Shown here in pieces: positions 22,772 through 34,439 of a stretch of 64,000 bases of DNA. Position numbers and translations under genes: made by a program. Origin of the DNA: Bimastos eiseni. Lineage: Eukaryota; Annelida; Clitellata; Crassiclitellata; Lumbricidae. Position 1 is the stretch's first letter; every line of letters starts with the position of its first letter. The stretch is taken from assembly GCA_959347315.1 (NCBI GenBank), contig OY365807.1, positions 30,857,128 through 30,921,127 on the forward strand, read 5' to 3'. Below the pieces are notes generated by a model. It was not told where the DNA came from, searched no databases, and was given only the letters and a program-made list of their open reading frames with translations.

Positions 22772-25700
22772 ATGGCGCTGACTGTGATGCAGTGGAACTG
22801 CAGAGGACTGCGGGCTCACAAAGGTGAGCTTGAACGGTTACTGCAGGAAACAGCGATCGCACCAGACATAGTGTGTGTGGAGGAAACTCTCCTCAAAACT
22901 GGCAAAACCATCAACATTGCCGGCTATATAATATATAGATTGGACCGACCCCCCCTCCCCCAGTAGGGGAGGCGGCCTGGCTATATTACTGAGAGAGGGA
23001 ATCAGTCACACATTACTGTGCCTGGATGAGTCAGTCGACTTCGAGAGACAGGGAATTGAGATCTGTACGGACAAAGGTAAATTGACAATTATAAATATAT
23101 ATCTACCCATAGGACCTACATTTACTAAAACACACCTAAACTGTCTGATCCCGGACCGCAGGCCGTCATTGTGGGTGACTTCAACGCCCACAGTAAAAGC
23201 TGGCGGGATGGGACGACAGATAGCCGAGGTGGGGTACTAGAAGAGGTAATCCGGGATAAGGACCTGGTGGTCCTGAACACTGGACAGCCAACTCTATGCC
23301 CTAGGCCACATCATAAAAACAATTCTGTCATCGACCTTGCGATCACAACAAGGGACGTGGCCCTTCGGTGCAGCCACAGTGTGCTAAACACCAGCTTGGG
23401 GTCTGACCACCTAGTCACGCTAACAACAATTGACGAAGTGGCAGACTTCGAACATCATGCTGGACTGCACCAATGGAGCCTGTGCAAGGCCGATTGGAGA
23501 CTCTTCAAAGATAATAGTGGACTGAAGATACATGACGGACTAATAGCCGACAATCTCGACACAACCTTTCAAAATTTCATGGAAGAGTTGCGAGAGACAG
23601 CCTCCTCAGCTATGCCTGAGATAAGGGTAAGGAGTCGGAACAGCAAAAAAAAGAAGAAGCCTCTTCCGTTCTGGAATGAGGATTGTTCTCAAGTAATTTA
23701 CAACCGAAACAGACTCAGAAATAAGGCGGCGAGGTCGAAAGACTTAGCCGATCAATGCAAATATGTGGAGGGAAAAGCTAAATGCCAGCACGTGCTTAAG
23801 GACACGGCCAGACAACACTGGGAAAACTTCTGTGCCACCCTAGATAGCCAGTCTAAACTCGGACCTATATGGGGTATGGCGCGGAGAATGACCGGTGGGC
23901 CGTCGCAGAGGACCATGCCCACACTTACTACCAACGGCACCCAGGCGATCTCGAATGTCGAAAAAGCAAACGTCCTCGCCGAGGGCTACTCCAAGGCAAG
24001 CAGCACCGCTAACTATGACGACGAGTTCAAGCGCTATATAAGTGACAGCAAACACCCTGTCACAATAACCACACCACCCACAGCCGGGGCGGAGATCAGC
24101 GCGCTGAACGACGCCTTCAGCCTTCAAGAACTGAGGGCGGCCATTAGCGGTGCGAAGATGCACAAAGCGCCCGGCGAGGACAAAATCCCCTACGAAATGC
24201 TCCGACACTTACACAAAACAGCACAGACGGTCCTGCTCCGGATATACAGCAACATCTGGGATAGCGGAGCCGTGCCTGTGGACTGGAAGCACGCTATCAT
24301 CCTTCCACTGCCAAAACCATCGAAAGACCTGTCGGCCCCAGGGTCGTACAGACCGATCTCGCTGACGTCGACCCTCTGTAAAGTTATGGAGAGGATGGTC
24401 ACAAGTCGGCTGGAATGGCATGTGGAGGGTAGAGGCATGCTGACAAAGGACCAGGCCGGCTTCAGACGAAATCGAAGCACCACCCACCAGATTATCCGGT
24501 TGCAGGACCAAATCACAAAACGAATTAAACACAAGGAGCATGTCGTAGGTGTGTTTATCGACTTCGAGAAAGCCTACGATATGTTGCACGTCGCCACACT
24601 GCTGAGGAAAATCGAACACCTGGGCGTCACCGGTAAGATGCACGACTGGGTCAAAGACTTCCTCACAAATGGGACCTTTCAAGTCAAGGTGGGGGCGGCT
24701 CTATCCAACACCCACCCCCAGGAAAATGGCATGCCGCAAGGCTCTATTATATCTCCCCTACTATTCCTCATTATGATTAATGATATACCCAATGTCGTCG
24801 GCGGAGTCGACTTATCTCTATTCGCCGATGACAGCGCCATCTTCGCGGGAGGGAAGACAATCAAAACACTCCAAAACAAAATACAAACCTCACTCAATAA
24901 TATCCAAAACTGGTGTAATAAAAACCGGTTTAAAATCTCCATAACCAAAACCACAGCCGTTCTATTCACCAAAAGTAGAAAGAAACTCGCAACTCAACTT
25001 ACAATAAACGGAGAGACCATAGAGACCAGTAAAACGGCCAAATTCCTGGGGGTGATATTCGATCGGAAGCTGACTTGGAAGCCGGATATTGATAACACCG
25101 TCACAAAATGCAAAAAGAGATTAAACTCCTACGGGCTGTGTCCGGAAAGCAATGGGGGAGCAGCAAGAAGACACAGCTCATGCTATACCGCGCCCTCATC
25201 CGGCCATTCCTAGATTATGGCGCCGTAGCCTTCTGCTCCGCCAGCGTAAGCAACCGGCGGAAGCTGAAGTCAATACAAAACGAAGCCCTGCGGTTATGCT
25301 GCGGAGCCCCAAGTTCAACTACGGCCGAAACCCTACAAAATGAATGTGGAGAGACGCCCCTGCACTTACGATGGCTAAGCAACAGTCTAAGAGAAGGTGT
25401 CAAAATTAAAACCAAAGCAGATCACGTGGCTAAGGGGGCGTTGGAAGACCACTGGACCCTGCACACGGACAGACTCAAGAGACGGGGAACTGTTGTTCCA
25501 ACGGACGCAGGAGTTCTTTGGCTCCGAGTTCCAAGAGTGCAGGGGCCCGGAACTCCAGAAACTGCCCCCTGGAAAAACAAACCAATCAAAACCGACCTCT
25601 CGCTAACCAAAATCATACAAAGAAAAACAGTGTCATCAGAAATGCAAAAGCTCTTAGCCCTCGAACTAATAGACCGGTATAAGAACCGCACCTGCATATA

Positions 25701-26541
25701 CACTGACGGGTCCAAATCCGGGGTGGCGGCTGCAGCAGCAGTCGTTATCCCGGCGATCGGATACCGGAAGGTGATGCGATTGGCGGACTCGTCCAGCGTA
25801 TATGCAACGGAACTAACGGCAATACGGGACGCGTTCGACTGGATTAACCTAAATCAAAATATCGTCCGAGACCAAATTGCAATTTTCACCGATTCACTCA
25901 GTGCGGCCGAATCCGTAAAACAGCAAAAATCTAAATCCAGACCAACCCTAATGGCAGAGGTACTGGATAGGGCAAACAGCTCAGGCCAGACCAGCGACGT
26001 CGTGGTGGTCTGGATCCCCAGTCACGTGGGTATCCCAGGTAACGAGGAGGCGGATACCGCGGCAAAAGAAGGCCTCATCCTCTCGGATGTCAACTCCACT
26101 GCCTACATCGAATGGGGTGAGATGAACACCAAAATCCACCAATATATACTCCACAAATGGCAGATGGAATACACTGACAGTCCGAAAGGGGCCTTCTATA
26201 AGACCATCGAACCGCTGGTGTCGACAAGAAGCAAGTACGCGGATACCCAACGATGGCAGGAGGTCCAGATCACCAGGCTGCGCCTGGACAGGCCCATATT
26301 AAATCACTGGCTGCACAGGATGAACAAACACCCGGACGGAAGAAGTGAAGAATGCGGTATCCCGGACACAACCAAACACCTTCTATTAGACTGCCGCAGA
26401 AGCAACATCAGCCAAGCCATACGCGGGAAATGCGAAATGCTGGGCCTGGAATGCTCTATCCCCAAGATCTTCAGCTACCAGTCCACCCAGCAGGTAGTAG
26501 GCGAAAAGGTACGCGAGATCTGGGGTGGAAGAATAGTATGA
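22772..26541 (+). pseudogene. LINE ORF2: endonuclease, reverse transcriptase, RNase H, disrupted
   Basis: Endonuclease: MQWNCRGLRAHKGELERLL at the start, then VGDFNAHSKSW (about 23170) and GSDHLVTL (about 23400). RT: APGEDKIPYEMLRHL (about 24170), GSYRPISLTSTLCKVMER, DQAGFRRNRST, then PQGSIISPLLFLIMINDIP and FADDSAIF (24821). RNase H: YTDGSKSG (about 25700), FTDSLSAAESVK, HVGIPGNEEADTAAKEG (about 26025). The C-terminal Cys/His cluster is ECGIPDTTKHLLLDC. Frameshifts at the C/G run at about 22945-22968, at about 23155, and at about 25128. The RT and RNase H catalytic residues remain, which suggests recent loss. Confidence 0.9.
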
Positions 26542-26789
26542 AACGGATAAGCGAAACACAAACCAACGCGATGAAAAACAAAACCAAAAACTCATAGTAA
26601 CACACTACAAAACACCACCAACTAAATACTAACCCACGGAACCCACCAAAAACAAGCGTAGAAGGAAGATAGCAGGGAGATAGAAGACGAAGGCCAAGAA
26701 CAGGGACAAGCTAACCCTTGGAAGCCCTGCGGAGAGGAAGAACCAGAGAGACGAAACGAGGGTAGAAAGCCTTGCATAAATTGTGTTTT

Positions 26790-27905
26790 CTTTTAGGAAT
26801 AGTCCATAGGTGGAGGTTGTGTACATCCGTAGTGTCAGTACTCTAAGCATGCTGCAGTAATCTGAAGCCCACACAATTATAATTAAACCAATAATATATT
26901 AAAAAATTTGTTTCCTATACAATTCCCAGCTAATCAATTCCCACACGGCATAATACGGACCGAGACCAAATAGTCGGTGTAGCCCACAGACAGAACATGT
27001 GTACAGTCATAGTGCCAGAGTCTTACGAGGATTGCCGCAGTACATAACCAACAAAAGTATAATTAACTACGCAACCAGAAACTGGAAAAAAAAATAATAA
27101 TAAATAAATAAAAATAAAACAATAAATTTTTCTTCACAATTTCCTATTAATCAATTACATAACGGCCGCATACCCACTGAGACTGAACATTAGGCGTTGT
27201 TTATAAGTGTATATATGTGTAAAACCGTAGTACCAGTGTCCTTATGTGTGTTGTAGTAACATGTAGCCAACAAACTAAACAATAAATATGTAACATATAA
27301 ACAAGTCTGTTTTCCGTATTATCATTAGTATCATTATCATTACCATTATTATTATTGTTATAATTATTATTACTATTATTATTATATTATAATTGGTATT
27401 ATAATACTATATTATTATTATATTATTATACCATTACAATACTATATTATATTATACTGAATATTAGGAGTAGGTTATAGGTCTAATATGTGTACAACCA
27501 AAGTACGAGTGCCTTACGTATGATGGCGTAGAATATAGACACAAAAACCATATTTAAATAAGTCAAATCCCAAATAATCGTTCCCCTGTACATTTTCCTA
27601 CCAATCATTTCCCTAACGGCATCATACCGACTAAGAATGAATATTAGAGGTAGTTTATAGAAGCATATAGGCACAACCGAAGTTTCAGTGCTTTACATGT
27701 GTGGTCGTAGTACATAGTCAACAACGTTATAATTACACAAATAAAAACTTAACAACTTGTTCTTACCTACAAACCCTAGTCACCATTTCCCAATGGCACC
27801 ATGTCGACTGAGACGGACTACTAGGGGTAGCTCACAGGAGTAGTCTGTGTGGGTAGCCCATAGGTGAAGTATGGGTACCGCAATAGTAAAATCTAACTGT
27901 GTGCT
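26790..27905 (+). repeat. Diverged tandem blocks in the LINE 3' part
   Basis: Five or six imperfect copies of a roughly 180-220 bp unit. The visible order in a unit is an AATCATTTCCCNAACGGC-type start, a CGACTGAGA core, a TTAGGNGTAGTTTATAG-type middle, then GTGTACAACCGNAGTNCCAG and CGTAGTACATAGCCAACAA. Anchors lie near 26937, 27154, 27607 and 27786; two more partial units lie near 26790 and 27460. An ATT/TTA-rich microsatellite (27310-27440) interrupts the series. Confidence 0.65.
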
Positions 27906-28091
27906 GGAATAGTCTGATCTAGTGACCACAGACCGACTGAACCAGACTAGCAAGTGCAATATAAGAGTATTATGTGTAATGTCGAAAGTTAAGTGTTTTA
28001 ATCGTAATACCGCAATATATAAAAAAAAAGAGGTTGAACCAACGAGTAAGTGTAAATCATATGCATGTACATGTAACTAACTGCTGCAGCC

Positions 28092-28319
28092 AAAAAGAGT
28101 CGTGATAACTAAAATATAAGCCATAAAACAGACCGCATGAGGTCGAATGTATTGCCGACTGAGGCCGAAAAAGAGTCATGATAACTAAAATATAAGCCAT
28201 AAAACAGACCGCATGAGGTCGAATGTATTGCCGACTGAGGCCGAAAAAGAGTCATGATAACTAAAATATAAGCCATAAAACAGACCGCATGAGGTCGAAT
28301 GTATTGCCGACTGAGGCCG
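28092..28319 (+). repeat. Three tandem 76-bp units
   Basis: Units start at 28092, 28168 and 28244. The second and third are identical and the first differs at one base (GTCGTG for GTCATG). Each ends GCCGACTGAGGCCG, the same CGACTGAG core seen in the blocks upstream and again at about 28578 and 28605. Confidence 0.95.
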
Positions 28320-28382
28320 AAAAATAAACACCCACGATACTAACGACTCAGGCTAAACAATGTGTGTGTTAATAAATTATAC

Positions 28383-28470
28383 AAACTCTATTAGTATTCC
28401 AATCTCTCTCTCTCTCAAAAAATATATATATATATATATTAAAAAAATAATAAAAAAAAACAAAAAAAAG
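28383..28470 (+). repeat. TC, TA and A-rich low-complexity tract
   Basis: A short TC run, then an ATATAT run, then A-rich sequence. It could mark a junction or an old 3' end inside the element. Confidence 0.8.
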
Positions 28471-29117
28471 CCGAAAGGCCACAAAAAGAGCCATGAGGCC
28501 AACTACAATCTGTGTACCTAGGTATATATCTATGAGCCAAAATCAGGCCGACTTATGACAACAATAGCTATTTACAGGCCGACTGAGGTCGACTACAACA
28601 AATAGACCGACTGAGGTCAGAAAATAAGTAAATCGACAAATCAACAAAAGTATGAAACGAGAATACGGCGGACTGCAGGCGATCCTTCAACCGAGGGGAA
28701 GCCGACCGGAAGTCAAAACCAATCAATCAACACCAAGCAAAGAAGAGCGGAGAATCGACGAAAAAGACAAACAGGAGAATAGAAACAGAAGGACCAAAAC
28801 AAAACAAAAATCGACACAACCCAAGAAAAGAAACACCGCAAAAACAAACAGAGAAACAGAAACACTTCAGAAAATTAAAAATAAGAGAAAAAAATGGACA
28901 TTTATCCAATTAAGCAATTCTAGCGACCAGCCTTCAACAACAACAACCAACTGACAGCAGACAAAACGTAACGAAAGAACAAGAATAAGAAGCAGAAAGA
29001 AAGAATGAAGAACGAAGCAGAGAAAAACCACAACTACAAACAAAACCAACCACTAAAAGACGGTAAAAGCCATTGTCGCTAAACACTGTCGTTATACAAC
29101 TTTATAAGTAAGTAAGT

Positions 29118-29590
29118 CCGTACTAAAACCAAACTGCGACTCATGAAGGCCTTGGCTTTGCCAGTAGCAACGTATGGTTGCGAAGCGTGGACTATAAAGA
29201 AAGAAGAGAAACTTATACAAGCACTTGAGAACAAGTGCATGAGGAAACTGCTCAGAATTCCATGGACAGCAATGGTGACAACCGAACAAGTGTATCAAAT
29301 GGCAAAAGTTGACAGCAAACTGTTGGGTCACATCAAATCCAGAAAACTGAGGTACTTCGGGCACATCGTGAGACAGCCTAAAGACAGTATTTCGAACAGT
29401 GTGATGTTGGGTATGGTGGAAGGAAGCCGAAGACGTGGAAGACCCAGAATCTGCTGGTTTGACAATGTCATGGCGTGGACTGGTTTAAAAGGCACAAGCT
29501 TAATGAACATCGTACAAGGCAGAAAGCATTAGACATCACTTTCCCATTCATGTAGTCAACTGTATCGAGATGACGATATGACATGACATG
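29118..29590 (+). pseudogene. 5'-truncated LINE: C-terminal end of a reverse transcriptase and 3' tail
   Basis: An open frame of about 130 codons ending at 29532: LMKALALPVATYGCEAWTIK, RKLLRIPWTA, RKLRYFGHIVRQPKD, RRRGRPRICWFDNV. This YGCExWT/FGHI/RGRPR series is typical of RTE-like endonuclease-reverse transcriptase C-termini. It ends with GATGACGATATGACATGACA repeats at 29570-29597, a usual LINE-type tail. Everything upstream of the C-terminus is missing. Confidence 0.8.
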
Positions 29591-29658
29591 ACATATGAGC
29601 TAAATAAAACAATAAAAACAAAGACTATTATAGTCTATCAATTCATTGACATAACTAT

Positions 29659-29830
29659 AATTATCGCTATGTCCTCCTTTTGGAATGACCCTCCTCCTCT
29701 CATACTCTCAGATTTGACCTAGGCCGTTTCTTATATGTGTGCTGCTAAAAAAAATATTTCCTCAGGGCTGTCATGCTGAGAGCATCTCTAAATAGCTTTC
29801 TCAATGCAATGAAAAAATGTCAGTATTTAT
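29659..29830 (+). pseudogene. LINE C-terminal fragment X, plus-strand copy
   Basis: Matches the reverse complement of 17661-17830: SFWNDPPPLILSDLT and FLRAVMLRASLNSFLN are readable with frame changes. Together with 17661-17830 it brackets the I-like element. Confidence 0.6.
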
Positions 29831-30131
29831 CAAATCGAAAAATTGTAACCTAGTGAGTATTTAGTTAACTAAGAAAAAATGCACATACATGTAGAGCTCA
29901 CTAAGAGCAGAAAGAAGTCTGTTCTGCAGATGCTTTACAGTGCAATTAGTTTAAAACCTTGAGAACATGCTCTCTAGATTTCTTTTTCCCTAGGCTGAAA
30001 GCACCTAGATAGCCTATACTGCAAAAGGCAGCATATGAATTTCTTGATACAATATCGTAGATTCCAAGTGGACAAAATAAATTTAATGACATGTGCCCTA
30101 ATAGAATTTGACCAGGTCACACCAAAGAAAC

Positions 30132-30455
30132 GGTCTATATCAACTTAACCTGCTCCGAAGAAGCAATCCTTATTCGTGAGTCGTTCATCAAAGCCTCTCT
30201 CGACGATCAGATCAGCAAAACGGCTTCCATGATGGCACTGTAATTGTCATATACCAGTTGTCATAAGTGGTAGATATTTTTGATTTCGTAACTTGCCTGT
30301 TTTCATAAATCAGATCATTTTGCCATCCAACTGGCACAGTTTCACAGCATAATCAAATCAAATGCTTGGTTAATCTCTTATTGTTAATCTCATGATCAGG
30401 TCTTTGTTTTTACTGCATTAGATATCGTATGACATTGTAGCATAGAAGAATGTAT
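30132..30455 (+). repeat. LINE 3'-end block Y, plus-strand copy
   Basis: Starts CGGTCTATATCAACTTAACC and matches the reverse complement of 19763-20099 almost throughout. It shares EEAILIRESFIKASLDDQIS-like coding debris, the ATCAGATCATTTTGCCATCC block and the GACATTGTAGCATAGAAGAA end. Confidence 0.65.
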
Positions 30456-30459
30456 AAGC

Positions 30460-31016
30460 GGCTTACTTTCTCTGATTTAACTAAAAATTTGATATACCCA
30501 ATGTATCAGCTGATGAATAAGTGTGCATATGATATTGAGCCTCTGATATTACAATCGTGCCTATCTCTTACAGTCTTGTCTTGCAATCAGTACTTCATAC
30601 TTTGCTACATTTTGAGGTTAGATATTGTAATTCATAAAGTTGGCTGTTTGAATGCTTGGTTAATTGTTTATTCTTGTCTCAGTTTCATTGTCCTTTTAAC
30701 CATTCATGATCTCTACAATTATGTTTCTGATGCCTAGTTTTGACATTTATTTTCTGGACTTTGGCCAAATCTTTTATGTACTTTTAGACTGGTAGTGATT
30801 GATTTTGTAAATATCATTAGAAATGACTTGGTTAGAACTGGCTTTATAGAGTTTGTAGTCCCTGTCTTTTTTGTCTTTTTAATGTAGAACATTTGTTGAC
30901 CAGGCAGGCTATTGATGTTTCTCAAGCAGTTGAAGACTAGGTTTGGTTTTGTATTTGTCTGCTGTGTGCTTTTTATTATAATTTAATCATTAAATTTCTT
31001 TTTGACTATGCTGGTA
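30460..31016. other. Intergenic stretch, nothing recognised
   Basis: AT-rich, without transposon ends, RNA or credible coding frame. Confidence 0.5.
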
Positions 31017-31121
31017 ATTATTACAAGAAAAAGTGATCAACGTATGGCATCCTGTGTGCTGGTTCCTACATTTGTATCATACTTACATCCTGGGCATGAA
31101 CTACTTACTCCCTATCTGCTC
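31017..31121 (+). repeat. 105-bp direct repeat, left copy
   Basis: Begins ATTATTACAAGAAAAAGTGA and ends ACTTACTCCCTATCT. The copy at 31695-31799 matches at roughly 90 percent by eye; the last 65 bases are almost identical. Confidence 0.9.
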
Positions 31122-31694
31122 TTCTGGCCACAAGCCATCTGTAATAAACCGAGATAATAGAGGGCCAATGAATCCCACAATTCAAAGTAGGCCATGTGGC
31201 AATAAGTATATGGGTTCAGAGTGTTGTTGACCTGTCACTTGGATAGAGCTGGTCATTTTGTAGCAATTTTAATGCAGACGCTATCTTTTCCACATGATGA
31301 AAACATGAAGCATTTTCACAAAAGACATTAATGTACTAACCCATAAAATGCTACATTATTACTTGTGTATTTAAAAAAATATTACTAATTAAATAGTGAA
31401 GGATTACTTCTCCATTTGATGAATGTGGGTAGCATTAACTAGCCTCTCCAACACAGAACATGCTGTCTGCATGGTCCTGTCCATCGGCCATTTTGTCCAG
31501 TTGCTCCCCATATGTACCGTTGAATCACTTGTTGGTCATTATTTATATACATATACAATATTATACATGTCTTCTGTGTGCATGTGTGTTAACATTGGTG
31601 TTTCAATGGTATTGCATTCTGCTGCATTTCCAAAAAACAATCCATTGGAGTATAGGAATCTAAACACTTAACTTCTTCCTATTTTGACTTTGTA

Positions 31695-31799
31695 ATTATT
31701 ACAAGAAAAAGGTGATCAATGTATGGCACCATATTTGCTGGTTCCTACATTTGTATCATACTTACATCCTGGGCATGAACTACTTACTCCCTATCTAAA
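31695..31799 (+). repeat. 105-bp direct repeat, right copy
   Basis: The second copy of 31017-31121, about 678 bp further on. The sequence between them has no recognisable product. A tandem duplication of a longer segment or a small LTR-like arrangement would both fit; no primer-binding or TG...CA end was noticed. Confidence 0.9.
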
Positions 31800-31886
31800 A
31801 GATCAATTCAATCTGAGTTTCAAATTTTCATTGTGTTAAGGATGATGATGGTTAGCCTGCAACATGTTAATGCTTAACAATTGTAG

Positions 31887-32144
31887 CTATTTCTTGCATT
31901 GACATAATAAACTAATTTCTCTTAATTGATATCTTATTGTCACAAGGTGCTGCTTTTTATCCTTACTGCTTTTGTCCTGCTGTTGTTTCATAACAGCTTC
32001 TTTAATTATTGTATCAACTACTGGGGACAACGTTTCTTTTCTTCCTTGTGCTAAGTTGTGGTATGTCAACTTAATATTGAATTTTTTGGAAATTTTTCTT
32101 AGTTTTGCTATGAGTTGAAGACTTGGTTGCGAGTGACAGTTCAA
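31887..32144 (-). pseudogene. Open frame of 85 codons, protein-like but unrecognised
   Basis: The frame has a basic, helical look (LIAKLRKISKKFNIKLTYHN, IIKEAVMKQQQDKSSKDKK) and ends in a stop, without obvious splice partners. It could be the end of a decayed transposon protein. Function unknown. Confidence 0.25.
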
Positions 32145-32258
32145 TAATGCAGAATAATCCGTTCAGTTAATTAAGGTATATAACCAGTACAAGTATTTGT
32201 GACAATCGAGAGCTTTATAAAAAATAATTTTTAGTCGGCAATGTAAGGTACATCAGAG

Positions 32259-32648
32259 GCCGTCCACATATTACGTACGATTTTGCGTATGGTGTGGGAG
32301 GGGGTCCAGAAAATATGTACGTACGCAAATATAATTTCCTAATTACGACGTCCACAACACAGAATATGAAAATCAGAACTAAACCTAATCACAGACTATA
32401 TTCCTGCTTAATCAATTTTATGTAGCATTAAAACGGTTTCAAATGCAAGTGTTGTTAGTGTTTTAATTCTACATAACAGTTAACAAATTTACGCTGTTAA
32501 ATATGATGATTAACAAAAATAGCCTGTGGTGAAATTGGGTAGAGCTCAAATGTATGTAACATGTTGGGGAGGGTCCACAAAATGTATGCGGTGCAACACA
32601 GGGGAGGGGGTCCGAAAATCCGATTTTCATACGTAGGTAATATATCAG
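32259..32648. mobile_element. Decayed inverted-repeat element of the GGCCGTCCACATATTACGTA type
   Basis: The left end GAGGCCGTCCACATATTACG is followed by a G-rich GTGGGAGGGGGTCCAGAAAA block. A reversed-sense counterpart near the right end reads GGGGAGGGGGTCCGAAAATC, then CATACGTAGGTAATATATCA. The terminal repeats are eroded and no target duplication is clear. No coding capacity. Confidence 0.5.
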
Positions 32649-32649
32649 C

Positions 32650-34430
32650 AGTCAATTAAGTCACATTCTCTTGAAGAGGCATTGACATTTAGGTATTCTG
32701 TGTTTTGAGCTTTCGTTTAGGATTTTCTTTATGTTCTGTGAAGAAGCTGTTCACTCATTATTATCTGTAGGAAGCAGTTTGGGCTAGATTTAAGTTAGGC
32801 AATACAAACTGTCTAGACTTGTGACAAACAGCAGTTGAAAAATAAACCAAACATTGGCATACGTAAAAATTAGTCTTGCTGAATGCCAAGTTTACGAGCA
32901 GTATTAGGTATTTTACAACTTCTACAAATGATACACAATTAAACAAACAAGAAGTTTGATGAAACTGCATTCATGTGACCAACACCTTTTGTGGTCTAAC
33001 AGTAATCTATTTGAAATGCTGAGAAAAGATGATCAAAACTCCTGTTTACAAAAAGCTGCATACAAAAACTGATGAATTATATTAAACCTGATGGAAGGTA
33101 AGGCATTGATGTAATGATGCAACAAAAATAATACAGTTCACATGCACAGGCCCATCTTGGTTTTATGGACTGATTTTATTGTAGGCCGGTAAAAATTCAG
33201 GTTACTTTTTGACATCAAAGGACGAGAAGTTGATTAGTGTTATGATCATTGAATCTTCCAGACCATGTGAAGAATGTGCAGCACAGTATCTGTAGCCATT
33301 AAAATCACAGCTGAAACCTATCTTTGTAAAGTATATGACTTTAGTTGATTCTTAACTCATGAGCAGCACCCCTTCCTTTGATTTTGACTGCTTGGGCACT
33401 ATTAAAATCATCTATTCTATTATTGGTTGCCAAATGCAACAATCATTATCAGTATGATTTGTGGTTGGCAGAACTAGGTAGTATAAGTGGGAAATATATG
33501 TTGCGATCTTTATAGACCATACCCTGTTTGGACCCAGTTACAATTTTTTATGTAGAAGTTATCAACTGGTTTTCTCCTATTTTGATTAAACAGTCAGACT
33601 CACTAATTGCCTTTAATGACTATTCTGATGTTTCATCCCATTTTCAAACTCCGAATAAATCTGCCGCTTAACCAAATTCACCAGCCTGCTGCTTTCAGTT
33701 CAATTTCTTGGCGAGTCATATAAATTGTGCCCTGTGTGTAGTTCAGCTTCTATTGTACTTTCGTGTCTGAATATATTGCTGCCATTCTTGGTTTAATCAA
33801 ATGTTTGTGGCTCTAACCCCCAAGGTTCCCTCTGTTTTTCTTCAGTATTACTTTCTATACATTTATTCACGATAAACTGGAAAATGTCACAGATCTTGTT
33901 GTGGTGTGGTGTTTGAGAAACTACTGATCTTCCATCACTGTCTCAATCCATGGTAGGTCCTTCTCCTACGCTCCCTCCCTTCACCCAAACATGCTTTTGA
34001 CATTTGCTAGACATTTGCTCTTTACTGCATTAGTTGTTGAGTTTAAACTTTGACAATCACCAATATAGGAAACTAGTAGAGGAAAGCTGTGTACTTCATT
34101 AAAAGGGCAGATCTATTGTATAGGTTTTTTGCTAATATTTCGGCCAAAATTAATTCATATTTGCATATAACAGCCAAATTTGATTAATATATTTCAAACA
34201 GAACAAAAGTTATATCATCTTGATGAATCCAACCACAGATTTTGATGGTCAAAAAACATTTTAACACAACAAAGTAACAAAAAGCGATTTTTTTAAAGCC
34301 ACATCTCAGTGAATGCTACAAAATAATCTTTTTAATTATTATTTTATTGAGAAGAGAAACGGGGATCCAGCGTATATGAACGTCACTATGACATCATTTA
34401 GTGAGCAGTCGATCAAGCTGTTAAATAAGC
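32650..34430. other. Intergenic stretch, nothing recognised
   Basis: AT-rich DNA without supported genes, RNA or repeat ends. Confidence 0.5.
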
Positions 34431-34439
34431 ATTTTCTGC

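Larger units (their letters stand above)
20790..29060 (+). mobile_element. Nearly full-length I/Nimb-like non-LTR retrotransposon, inactive copy
   Basis: Layout: short leader, ORF1 (20928-22730), ORF2 (22772-26541), then a long non-coding 3' part. Gag with CCHC knuckles, AP-like endonuclease, RT and a downstream RNase H together point to the I group (I, Nimb, Ingi, Loa and relatives) rather than CR1, L1 or RTE. Base composition is clearly more GC-rich than the surroundings. The 3' limit is uncertain: recurring CCGACTGAG blocks run to about 28620, and an A-rich tract without a coding call runs to about 29060. No target duplication could be fixed. Confidence 0.8.

Noticed and set aside
28652..28954. 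100-codon Lys/Thr/Gln-rich frame after the LINE tandem repeats
   Set aside because: A-rich, T-poor local composition alone explains the open frame and its residues; no motif or start context supports it.
20790..29060. Assigning the I-like element to CR1, L1 or RTE
   Set aside because: It has an RNase H domain behind the RT and a gag with CCHC knuckles, a combination that fits the I group rather than those clades.
31017..31799. Calling the direct repeats an LTR retrotransposon
   Set aside because: No TG...CA ends, primer-binding site, polypurine tract or gag/pol coding sequence was seen between them.
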